Source of the DNA: Lachnoclostridium sp. An181
GTDB lineage: Bacteria > Bacillota > Clostridia > Lachnospirales > Lachnospiraceae
Length of the DNA: 64,000 nucleotides
Direction: 5' to 3'
Assembly: GCF_002160325.1 (NCBI RefSeq)
Contig: NZ_NFKJ01000013.1
Coordinates: forward strand, 27,680-91,679
In this document: positions 37,701 through 46,500 of the stretch, piece by piece
Layout of the letters: the number at the start of each line of letters is the position of its first letter
Numbering within the stretch: the stretch's first letter is position 1
Made by a program: the position numbers and the translations under genes
Notes under the pieces: model-generated
Databases searched by the model: none
The model's input: only the letters and a program-made list of their open reading frames with translations
What the model was told of the DNA's origin: nothing

Positions 37701-39593
37701 GTTGTATTGATTCATTTCCGCGGATGCAGATGCAAATTTTTCCCATACGATTCCTGTGTCAGGGTTCTCTTTTAAAAGCTCCACCTCAGCTCTTAATAGC
37801 TCTTCCCCGGCCTTTGCCACATTGGAAAGCGCCTCAAGCCATCCCTCACCGCCTTTGGTGTTGCCAGGATTTGAAAGCTCCTGAACAAGTGCGCTGTTAT
37901 TGCAGTTTTCCATAAAGTCCGCAACTGCTGTCTGCATATGTGCAAACTCTGCAATAAGCGCCCCAAGCTCTTTATCATCTACGGTCAAGGTATTATCCGT
38001 AATCTTTTTCTCAACACTTTCCAGCTCTTCTTTTATGTACAATGATTCCTCAAACCCCTGAGGCACTCTTCCGGAACCAGGGCAGTTTGACACATTCCTT
38101 GCAATAGTCAGATATGCATCATAAACTTCCGGCTGCAGATATTTAAAACACTGCTCCCATACTTCTTCTGTGTGGGAAGAATAATCGTTCACGTTCCAGA
38201 AATAAGATGCAAGCTGGAATAATGCCACCTTGTCTGCCTCAGCAAAGAAAATCGGGTTGGAAACTGCACCTGCGAGTCCTGTAATGTTATCGCGAATGTA
38301 ATGTGAACTGCTGCCAAGAAAAATTCCCGATTTCGCATGCTCATTGCAAGGATAATTCACCCAGAACACCGGGCTGTGCCCTGTATTGTTGATCACAAAA
38401 TCAATGGCACTTTGCTCAAATGGAGAATTCACATCAAGCCCTGTCCAAAAAATCAAAACATCGTCATCAAAGCCTTTCATGGCATCCAGCTCTGCCTTGT
38501 TTGCCCACGCATTGTTGTACCCTTTCGGACAATAGATAATCGGCTTGCATCCTTTTGGCTGAATATATTCTTTGTTCAGATCATTGACCAGTTTGACGAC
38601 CATTTCATTGGAACCGGCTCCAAAGTCGTCATTTAAAATACAAAATCTTCTCACACCGATGTCATAAAGCTGGTCAAATTTTGCTTTTAATTTTTCTTTT
38701 CTGGCCTCATATTCTGCATTTGGCTCCGTGATGCCGTTCAGCATGGCAGTCAAATGTACGGACCACGAAAATTCACATTTTGTCTGATTTTGAATTTCGA
38801 TCAATTCTTTGAACTGATCGATCGTATCCTTTGGATAAAGCTCACTCCACTTACCTGTGTGGTACGGATCTGTCTTGGACGCATACACATAGAGATTCAT
38901 CTTCACATCCTTTGTAAACTTCATCAGACTTTTTCTCTGCTCATGATTCCAGCCTCCGTAAAATCCTTCGATAAAACCTCTTGCATCAATAGAAGAATAG
39001 TCCTGAATTTCCACCGGTAAAAATTTCTCACCGGCAAAAGAAGAAAACATCATCTTCAGTGTGGCCACTCCGTAAAATACTCCGTCTGTGTCAGCTCCCA
39101 GGATCACAATATCTCCATCTTTTGCATACAGCGCATAGGCATCATTGTTTTCAAACAGTGAACCATCAAGATTCTGGTTTTCAAACCATTGATCTGCTTC
39201 ATCCTGGCTGCCCCTGATGCCGAGAATAATGTCATTTCCTTCTCCTGTTTCATCAGAATATGTCTCCTCTCTTCCGTATTCATTCAAAACTTCTGCCAGA
39301 TAATCCTTTGACGCTGCATCAACACCTTCCCCGGCAACCACATTGACTGTATCTGCTATGGTAAATGTATCTCCCTGCGGATATGTGATCTTCTGCGGTA
39401 CCGGATAAATCTGGTACTTATCCGTGATGCTCGCCGGATCATTTTCCTGCCAGTCAGATTCCCATGGAGACTTTACATTTTGGGGTTCCGCCGAATCTCT
39501 GGCACTGACTGGAATATTTGGGAACATGGTAACAATCATGGATGCTGCGAGAACAGCGCTTGCCATTTCCTTCCAAATTCTTTTCTTTTTCAT
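34800..39593 (-). CDS. Surface beta-N-acetylglucosaminidase, GH84, with CBM32 and FIVAR modules
   Basis: A secreted, probably wall-linked enzyme (1597 aa) that removes beta-linked GlcNAc from host glycans (NagH/NagJ and O-GlcNAcase family). Order: signal peptide (1-31); GH20b-like N-domain (about 55-200); GH84 barrel (about 201-510) with ARGFIEGFYGG and the adjacent catalytic pair Asp322-Asp323 in CILNDDFGAG; a helical domain; F5/8-type CBM32-like domains around 800-920 and 1075-1218; FIVAR-like repeats (about 1318-1528); sorting signal SAKTGD with hydrophobic tail and KRKQR. The C-terminal cassette is homologous to those of the GH89 and GH110 proteins. GGAGG lies just before the ATG. It is divergent from the DUF885 gene. 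Confidence 0.93.
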   Translation of the reverse strand: MKKKRIWKEMASAVLAASMIVTMFPNIPVSARDSAEPQNVKSPWESDWQENDPASITDKYQIYPVPQKITYPQGDTFTIADTVNVVAGEGVDAASKDYLAEVLNEYGREETYSDETGEGNDIILGIRGSQDEADQWFENQNLDGSLFENNDAYALYAKDGDIVILGADTDGVFYGVATLKMMFSSFAGEKFLPVEIQDYSSIDARGFIEGFYGGWNHEQRKSLMKFTKDVKMNLYVYASKTDPYHTGKWSELYPKDTIDQFKELIEIQNQTKCEFSWSVHLTAMLNGITEPNAEYEARKEKLKAKFDQLYDIGVRRFCILNDDFGAGSNEMVVKLVNDLNKEYIQPKGCKPIIYCPKGYNNAWANKAELDAMKGFDDDVLIFWTGLDVNSPFEQSAIDFVINNTGHSPVFWVNYPCNEHAKSGIFLGSSSHYIRDNITGLAGAVSNPIFFAEADKVALFQLASYFWNVNDYSSHTEEVWEQCFKYLQPEVYDAYLTIARNVSNCPGSGRVPQGFEESLYIKEELESVEKKITDNTLTVDDKELGALIAEFAHMQTAVADFMENCNNSALVQELSNPGNTKGGEGWLEALSNVAKAGEELLRAEVELLKENPDTGIVWEKFASASAEMNQYNNRVYQFPDGASRPNVKSGSKRLVPFVEACMEDVKAAIDEILAEGNEEIPADRIYTNMDEYAQYPLTIEDKEYGVRGIGKVTLEPGQYIGMKKKDIAKISSFLLQGEGVEGLTLEYSLRGDKWTKAKAGELSESVLARYVRLRNDSDKDKEIRLHKLAVVIENLEQKMSLESTNMGELQAGTWDMMFDGDETTYAWTNRAQKTGDYLTIDLGKVKEINDVTFVTADGNPRIYNAKVSISKDNKEFTEISTFADNGVIRPPYRDYACDAGGKEGRYVRLEVTAPIGWYLKIHEIYVNKDEQETETANANPITTNTNGDVKAVNDKDLSSVFQVAAAKDGAYLDYQITDNVNVEQFTIMQGSSSNANVSIEKADGTVENLGQLTNATQTFGGWDGDIYAIHLDFEQDSNVQINEILVKYGEDTSGDVGEAVENIYLDSNVEDSKDTVNLALKQPVEVSGIETPNVKPESAVDGDLNTKWDSGYLKGNGAVSPQWIIVDLGGYTNLISQINMKYYNKVYPTNYEIQISNDKTKWITLDTITKEDNGPTYPTDSVTLDVPVQARYVRLLFHSINANAAGNAIGLREVEVNGVRRHASMEYVSVEEFEDQKIDVNGTVEMPKLVKASIQAENDESAADVQVIPVWEPESVDTSVEGRTSVVSELPYTYNLVNTKGLQAQFDVIVGDEQTEPSGVSTAVLEYAIELAKTADTDKVVDSVRKRFEKALNHAKEVLDAVKAGDTSVTQADIDESWKALIEAMQYLSFKQGDKTDLKKVILFTESLKLEEYLENGKQEFTKALAEAKAVLEDQDAMQDEVDSAWKELLLAASKLQKIPDKSALEELISLAETFRAVDYEEKDFAAMRTALAEAKEVIADENATQEMVDTSVAELEGAIARLTSGEKKQPSENSGRTVVNADTSAVVHTADKENAVFNSGKDKIKSAKTGDSQAAAAMAGLMALAAAAVIAVKRKQR

Positions 39594-39775
39594 TTTTTCC
39601 TCCTTGTCGTTGAATCCTGGTCCTCATTGTGTCAATAATAACTTCTAAATACATCTTACCAATAATTCATATTTTTTACACCCTATTTTTGTACGGATTA
39701 TCCATTTTTAGGACTTTCATTTTTTCCCGTCTTTTTACATATTGTTTATAAAATGTATTCATATGGAGGATTTCC

Positions 39776-41536
39776 ATGAAAAAATCATCCTTTTATTCTT
39801 TCTTTCAACGCAAGAAAATCCCTGCTTTGGCTGTTTTTCTTCTTGGAATCTTTTTGCTGTTTGCTATTTTATTCTGCTTTCTCCCTTCTTCAAACAAAAA
39901 ATTTGAACATTTCACATCCGAGCTGTTTAAGCAGGAAACAGTCTCCTCTACGCTAAATCTGCACTACACACTGGAAAATCCGGAAAAGTTCGGCATCCCC
40001 AATGCACCAGTTACATTTGGGAGTTTTTCCACAGACTCCACTGCCTACCGGGCAGCCCTGGAGAATTACCTTTCTTTTCTGGAAACGGTTGAGCCTGACA
40101 GACTTTCCAGAGAAAACCAGATTACATACGATATCCTGAACTCCTATTTTCATACTGCACTTGACGGTGCTGACTTTCTCTTATATGAAGAACCTTTAGG
40201 ACCTGTGACCGGACTTCAATCACAGCTTCCGGTACTGCTGTCTGAATATCAGTTTCACAGTAAAGAAGACGTAGAGACCTATCTTAAACTTTTGACAAAA
40301 CTTCCGGAATATTACCAGTCACTGTCTGATTTTGAGAAAACAAAATCCGAACAGGGTCTTTTTATGTCCCCCGATACAGCATCTGCAGTCATTGAAGAAT
40401 GCCTCTCTTTTGTTTCCATGGGTGAGGAGAATTACCTTTTTTCTACATTTGAAGAAAGAATAAATGAACTGGAGGACTTAAGTCAAAAAGAAAAAGAAAA
40501 CTATATTGAACAAAACAGCCAATGTGTAAAAACTTGTGTATTTCCATCCTACGATTCCCTTTCCAAGACTCTGGAAACTTTGAAGAATACCGGAGTAAAT
40601 AAACAGGGTGTGTGCGGCTATCCGGACGGGAAATCTTATTATGAATACGTCCTAAAACGCGACACAGGTACCTCCCGCTCTGTGGAGGAACTAAAATTTT
40701 TAACTCAGAAACAGATGGTGGATGACTTGAACTCTATGAAAACAGCGCTTACTGACAACAATACAGACATTCAAAATACAAATACTTCGTCCTCCTACAC
40801 CCCCCTTGCTAATACAGAACCGCTGAATATTTTGAATGACCTGAAAACCAAATCCACCTCCTCATTTCCAGACGGGCCTTCTGTTGATATCGAGGTAAAA
40901 TACGTGCCAAAAACAATGGAAGAATATCTAAGCCCAGCCTTCTACATGGTCCCGGCCATTGACAGCAGCAGCAAAAACACAATCTACATCAACCGCGGGC
41001 AGACAATTGAAGGTCTTGAGCTCTACACAACACTTGCACACGAAGGATATCCTGGACATCTGTATCAGACTACATATTTTGTCTCCACAAATCCTGCTCC
41101 CATCCGCTCTCTCTTTAGCTGCGGCGGATATACTGAAGGCTGGGCCACATACACAGAGATGATCTCCTACTACTATGCCCCGATTTCCAAACAGGAAGCA
41201 ACACTGATGCAGAAAAACAAATCGCTCACCTTGGGGCTTTACGCACTGGCAGATATTGGCATCCACTACGAAGGATGGGATCTTGGTAAAACAAACGCAT
41301 TTTTCGGAAGTTTTGGCATTGCGGATGCAGCGACTGTCCAGGAAATCTATGACCTGATCGTCAGTGATCCTGGAAATTATCTGAAATATTATATCGGATA
41401 TCTGGAATTTCTGGAGCTGAAAAAAGACTTCATATCATCCAGGCAGGATACATTTACCAATCTGGATTTTCACAGACAGATTCTTGATATCGGCCCTGCA
41501 CCTTTTGCAATCCTGCGAAAATATATGGATCTCTGA
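39776..41536 (+). CDS. DUF885 family putative zinc metallopeptidase, membrane-anchored
   Basis: A 586-residue protein with a basic N-terminus and a single hydrophobic segment (about 16-36), which may be an anchor or uncleaved signal, placing the rest outside. The DUF885 signature HEGYPGHLYQ (an HExxxH-like zinc motif) is followed by GGYTEGWATYTE with the probable third ligand. Members are predicted metallopeptidases of unknown substrate. GGAGG is 6 bases before the ATG at 39776, and a strong terminator follows, so it is a single-gene unit. It is divergent from GH84; mucin or host-peptide cleavage is only speculation. Confidence 0.87.
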   Translation: MKKSSFYSFFQRKKIPALAVFLLGIFLLFAILFCFLPSSNKKFEHFTSELFKQETVSSTLNLHYTLENPEKFGIPNAPVTFGSFSTDSTAYRAALENYLSFLETVEPDRLSRENQITYDILNSYFHTALDGADFLLYEEPLGPVTGLQSQLPVLLSEYQFHSKEDVETYLKLLTKLPEYYQSLSDFEKTKSEQGLFMSPDTASAVIEECLSFVSMGEENYLFSTFEERINELEDLSQKEKENYIEQNSQCVKTCVFPSYDSLSKTLETLKNTGVNKQGVCGYPDGKSYYEYVLKRDTGTSRSVEELKFLTQKQMVDDLNSMKTALTDNNTDIQNTNTSSSYTPLANTEPLNILNDLKTKSTSSFPDGPSVDIEVKYVPKTMEEYLSPAFYMVPAIDSSSKNTIYINRGQTIEGLELYTTLAHEGYPGHLYQTTYFVSTNPAPIRSLFSCGGYTEGWATYTEMISYYYAPISKQEATLMQKNKSLTLGLYALADIGIHYEGWDLGKTNAFFGSFGIADAATVQEIYDLIVSDPGNYLKYYIGYLEFLELKKDFISSRQDTFTNLDFHRQILDIGPAPFAILRKYMDL

Positions 41537-41545
41537 CACAAAAAT

Positions 41546-41586
41546 GGGGAATTGAAAGTTTTGTCCTTTCAGATTCCCCGTTTTTT
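41546..41586 (+). terminator. Terminator of the DUF885 gene
   Basis: GGGGAAT pairs with ATTCCCC, extended inward by GAAAG/CTTTC, followed on the plus strand by six Ts. It begins 10 bases after the stop codon. Confidence 0.88.
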
Positions 41587-41595
41587 ATTCTTTAT

Positions 41596-42126
41596 CTACA
41601 TACACATCCACGTTCCCAAGACCACGCTCGCTGCAAGTCCTGCAAACGTGGCGACAAGAGCGCCGGAAAGGGTATATCTTGTCTTCGTGACCTTTGCTGT
41701 CATAAAATATACACTCATTGTATAAAAAATAGTCTCCGTACACGCCATTGATATAGATGCAATCGTGCCTATGTACGAATCTGTTCCCGCGTCTTTGTAG
41801 ATATCCAAAAGAAGTCCTGTTGCCGCAGATGACGAGAACATTTTGACAATGGTAAGGGGGACAAGCTCCCCTGGAAATCCAACATACCCGCTCACCTTTC
41901 CCAAAAGCCCTGCAAGCATGTCAAGAAATCCGGATGCGCGCAGAATCCCTACTGCCACCATAAGGCCCACAAGCGTAGGCATGATCTTTAAAACCGTTCC
42001 AAAGCCACTCTTTGCGCCTTTGATAAACTGGTCGTACACAGGATTTCCCTGCAAAAGACCGTACATGACAATCCCGAAGATGACAAACGGAATGATAAAA
42101 TCGCTCAAAAACAAAAAAAGTTTCAT
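41596..42126 (-). CDS. spmB: Spore maturation protein B
   Basis: A polytopic membrane protein (176 aa) with two Gate/nucleoside-recognition-like halves; in Bacillus SpmA and SpmB are needed for spore core dehydration. Family-typical stretches are KSGFGTVLKIMPTLVGLMVA in two parts, and SSSAATGLLLDI and ACTETIFYTMSVYF. The ATG at 42126 with GGAGG 4 bases upstream is preferred to that at 42138. It follows the flavodiiron gene; its usual partner spmA is not adjacent but more than 7.6 kb away (49772-50353), which is unusual. Confidence 0.92.
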   Translation of the reverse strand: MKLFLFLSDFIIPFVIFGIVMYGLLQGNPVYDQFIKGAKSGFGTVLKIMPTLVGLMVAVGILRASGFLDMLAGLLGKVSGYVGFPGELVPLTIVKMFSSSAATGLLLDIYKDAGTDSYIGTIASISMACTETIFYTMSVYFMTAKVTKTRYTLSGALVATFAGLAASVVLGTWMCM

Positions 42127-42192
42127 GTCTCCTCCCATTTACATTCTTTTCGTAAATTATATGAGACATGAAACTTTATCTATTCCTCTTCC

Positions 42193-43395
42193 TTATGCAA
42201 GAGACTGTGCGATGGCCTTTGCAAGATTTTGTATTTCTTCATGCTGCTCTGCCTTCATCGCAGACTTCAGTGTCACCTGCTGCTCCATCATCGTATTCTT
42301 TTTCAGACCGGAGAGGATCTCCATCATCTGCTTTGCAGCTGTAGGTGCCCATGTGCCGTTCTGGATCAGTGCGATCGTCCTGTTCTGCAGATTGTGCGCC
42401 ACAAATTCATGGAGAAGTGTCTCCATCTTCGGGAATATTCCGTTATTATATGTCACGGATGCAAATACCACATGACTGTACCTGAAAGCATCTGAGATAA
42501 TATAAGACGGATCTGTGGCAGAAACATCGTATACTGCAATATTTTTCACTCCATTTTTGCTAAGCTCAGCTGCCAGAACATCTGCCGCCTGCTCTGTATG
42601 TCCGTAGATGGACGCATATGCGATCATCACAGAGTTTTCTTCCGGTGTATAAGTGCTCCATTTCTGGTATTTATCCAAAATCATATTTAAATCTTTTCTC
42701 CAGATCAAGCCGTGGAGAGGACAGATCATACGGATATCCAGACCTGCTGCTTTTTTAAGGACCGCCTGTACCTGCATGCCGTATTTACCTACAATGTTTG
42801 TATAGTATCTTCTTGTCTCATCCATCCAGTCGCTTTCATAATTCACTTCATCTGCAAACAAATTGCCGTCAATAGCCCCGAACGCTCCAAAAGCATCTGC
42901 AGAAAAGAGAATTCCTTTTGTGCTCTCATACGCGATCATGACTTCCGGCCAATGCACCATCGGTGCCATCACAAAGTGGAATGTATGGGTTCCGCTTTCA
43001 AATGTATCTCCTTCTTTTACAAGAACTGCCCTTTTGTCAATGTCAAAATCAAAAAACTGTTTGATCATTGTCACGGTCTTTGCGTTGCACACAATCTTCA
43101 CTTCCGGGTGGTGTACAATCACTTCCTGCATTGTAGCGCAGTGGTCCGGCTCCATATGTGTCACAATGAGATAATCAAGTTTCCGATCTCCCAAGACTGC
43201 GTCTACGTTTTCCAAAAACTGTTCGCTTGCATTTCTGTCAACAGTATCCAAAAGTACAGTCTTTTCATCCAGCAGAAGATAAGAGTTGTAAGATACTCCC
43301 TTTGGAACCGGATAAATGTTCTCAAACAGAGCAATTCTTCTGTCGTCAGCTCCGACCCAGTAAAGATTTTCTGTAATTTCTCTTGCACAATTCAT
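42193..43395 (-). CDS. Flavodiiron protein (FprA-type O2/NO reductase)
   Basis: A cytoplasmic 400-residue enzyme that reduces O2 to water or NO to N2O, protecting anaerobes. The N-terminal metallo-beta-lactamase domain has the di-iron ligands HMEPDHC and further His/Asp residues (APMVHWPE, SADAFGAFG, CPLHGLIW), and a C-terminal flavodoxin domain (ASIYGHTEQAADVL, FASVTYNNGIFP, IQNGTWAP) binds FMN. GAGG precedes the ATG at 43395. Electron donor genes (rubredoxin) are not adjacent. It lies between spmB and the GH110 gene. Confidence 0.95.
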   Translation of the reverse strand: MNCAREITENLYWVGADDRRIALFENIYPVPKGVSYNSYLLLDEKTVLLDTVDRNASEQFLENVDAVLGDRKLDYLIVTHMEPDHCATMQEVIVHHPEVKIVCNAKTVTMIKQFFDFDIDKRAVLVKEGDTFESGTHTFHFVMAPMVHWPEVMIAYESTKGILFSADAFGAFGAIDGNLFADEVNYESDWMDETRRYYTNIVGKYGMQVQAVLKKAAGLDIRMICPLHGLIWRKDLNMILDKYQKWSTYTPEENSVMIAYASIYGHTEQAADVLAAELSKNGVKNIAVYDVSATDPSYIISDAFRYSHVVFASVTYNNGIFPKMETLLHEFVAHNLQNRTIALIQNGTWAPTAAKQMMEILSGLKKNTMMEQQVTLKSAMKAEQHEEIQNLAKAIAQSLA

Positions 43396-43499
43396 CGTCT
43401 GTCCCTCTCCTTTATTTGACTCTATTTATTTAATCTACTGATTTTATGTTTACAGATTATCTTACCATAATCTTTCTTTTTTGTCCCTAGCAGATACGC

Positions 43500-43544
43500 A
43501 AAAAAAAGTACAACTTATTCTCTGTTTTCGAGAATAAGCTGTAC
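43500..43544 (-). terminator. Terminator of the GH110 gene
   Basis: A 15-bp stem with one mismatch (GTACA-CTTATTCTC and its complement) followed on the minus strand by eight Ts begins 16 bases after the GH110 stop, separating it from the flavodiiron gene. Confidence 0.9.
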
Positions 43545-43560
43545 ATTTTATCTAATTTAT

Positions 43561-46500
43561 TTATTTTGCCTTTCTTTTTCTGATTGCCAGAGCAGTCAGC
43601 GCTGCTCCTGTCATCAAAATCAGCCATACCCAAGCCTGTGTTGCATCGCTTGTCTTTGCAGATTTTACTGTCTGCACTCCTGTATCTTTTTGTGTTTCAT
43701 TTTTATCAGCTGATGTGACCTCTTCACTTCCTTTGGCATTTGCAACGGTATGTTCATCCACACTGGATGCAGGCGTAAGTTTCTCCATGGCATCTTTCAA
43801 TGCACCCTCCGCTGCTTTTACATCTTCGGATTTTGCCTGCTCATCTTCGTAAACTGCTTTTGCATCCGCAAACACAGACCTGAATGCTGCTAAGCTTTCT
43901 TCCTCGTAATCGGATTGCAAAAGTTCTGCTGCCTCTTTTAACAGCTCTTGCAGCATACTCTTATCCGGTTTCAGCTGCAGTCCTGACATTGCACTCAAAA
44001 GAGTTCTCCAGGATGTATCCACCTCTGTCTGCATTGCATTCCCATCTTTGTACACTACTTTTGCATCTGCAAGCGCCTGATTGAAACCATCCTTTCCATC
44101 ATTCAGATAGTTGTCAAGATTTGCTGCCATCTCTTCTGCCAATTCTATCACTTTTCCAAGGTCTGTCTTGTCTCCCTGCTTAAAGGACAGATACTGCATG
44201 GCAAGGATCAGTTCCTGCCAGGCATTGTCGATTATTTCCTGCGTTACATCTGCATTGCCGGTCTTGGCTTTCTCTAAAACTTCTTTTGCATTTGCAAGAG
44301 CTGCATTGTACTTTTCTGCCACAGATGTGATCACACCATCTGTATTTATATCTTTTGCCAGTTCAAGTGCATACTCTAACACTGCAGTAGATAATTCTAC
44401 AGGTTCCTGTGGACGCTGTGCCAAAGGTTTTATGAATTTTGCATCTGCCCAGTCTGCGTGGTCGTTGTAATTATTAGCGCCTTGATCTGCAATCAGCTCA
44501 ATCGTACTTGCGCCTTTTACATCTACTTCCACCTTCATCATAGAGTCTGCCACTGTCATTTCTTTTTGGGAATTGAATTTTTCCACGCCATCCACGAGTA
44601 CGCGGAATGTTACAGAACTTGGCACATTGCCCTGGCTTACCTGGTAATAGTCGATTCCAACATAAGCCTCAAATATTTCATACCCCTGTCCCTCGATATT
44701 GTAGATGATATTTGACTGTGCATGCGCACCGAGACCTTTTGCGAATTCTACCCGTTCGCCGTCCTCATTCACGAGCGCGATCGCTCCTCCGCTTGGACTT
44801 CGGTCAATTTCAAGGTTTCCATATCCTACCTCTGTCTTTGTGGCAAGATCCATTCTGTCAGATGCGTATTCCAGACCTTCTGCTGATATAACAATGTTGT
44901 AAACTTTCTTTGTCTTTCCATCCGGTGCTGTGACTTCTGCCTGGACCTTGTTTTCTCCTTCGTAGATTGTAAAGTCAGCCTCTGCTTTTCCAACACCCTC
45001 TGCTTTTTGTGTATCTGTAAAGAGCACTACTTTTGCATCATCCATCAGTGCTTTGGCCTGTACATGAAGTGTTCCTTTGTTCATATTAATGTCATAATCC
45101 AGTACATCCGGTTTTAATGCGTCAAACGCAGGTGTCATCGTCTCATCTGTTTCAAGACTCAACAGATCCGCATTGTCTTCACTTTTAACCACAATATTCA
45201 ATGTGTAGAAGGAAGTTATCCACATATTTTCCGACTTATTCGCAACAATGATACGATTTAACCCTTCTCCCAACTCATACTTGGCTGTAAGTCCTTCTGT
45301 GCGGACATTGTCTTTTGTGATGCTCGTTGTCTGTTCCTGCGCTCCCTGTACTGCCTCAATCGAAACTTCTGCATCCTCTTTTTCAACATAGACTGTATAT
45401 TCTTTTTTCTCCGGTTCAAATCCATCTACACTCCGTCCGTTTACTTTTAAATCAGCAAGTGTAGATTCGTTATATCCATCTCTGAATAGATACAGACGTA
45501 TTGACTTCTGAGTGATATTGTCAACTCCTGTCAATGTAATATCAAATGCATTGATCCCTGCAGTCAAATCTATATTTGCCAGGAATACCCCATCCTCCTG
45601 CGACTCATTTTTTACTTCCTTTTGGAAGAAAGACCGCGTAGCTGTGATTCTTGATACGCTATCATTTGTCTTTATTTCAATCTTTGCATCATCTGTGGTC
45701 AATGTTTTGAAATAACTTCCTGTTTCTTCTTTGATCGGTGCATCCAGGTTCACATTTTCCTCATTTACACGCAGTCCCTGCACTTCAATAGTTCCTTCCT
45801 CCTGCGTGCGGATCTTGATCTTGTAACTTGTGCTGCCTCTTTCAACTATCAATGTTTCCGGCAGTTTTATGATTGTTTCACATGCATCGGATAATTCTGC
45901 CAGAATATTTCCATCTTCATCTTTCAGGATTGTATCCACCTTTGCATTCTCCATGTCGTAGGATACGCGAATTTTATTTGCAGCTCCTTTTGGCATTATA
46001 AACACTGCGTCTTGTTTTTCAAATCCTTGTACCTTATTTCCATTGATATAGAGATTTTTCAGTTCTTCGTCCTCGCTTGTGTTTACTGCAACCTCTTCTT
46101 TTGAGGAGACCATCGTTCTGGACGGTTTTCCATATATATCCATGGCTGTCACTGCAACCTGAAGTACACCTGTTTCCTTCGGTGTGTATGTGCTGTTTGA
46201 AGTATAGATTACATCCTTTGTCCCGTCCTCCTTTTCAAGAGTCCACTGATAAACCATGCTGGATATCCCGTCTCCATCAGCCGCCTCTGCCTGAGCAGCC
46301 GCCTTTTCATTCACTCCGTTTACAGTAAGTTCAAGCTGTTCCACAACCGGTCTGTCATTGTCAAATTCTGCAAAAATCTGCTTTGCAGATGCACTTCCCA
46401 TATCTTCACTTGTGGTCTCGCTTGCCTTTGCAATCTTTACATTTCCAAACATTGTTTCAAAATCTCTTCCGCTGTTTTTCCATGCGCAAAGTGCAAGATA

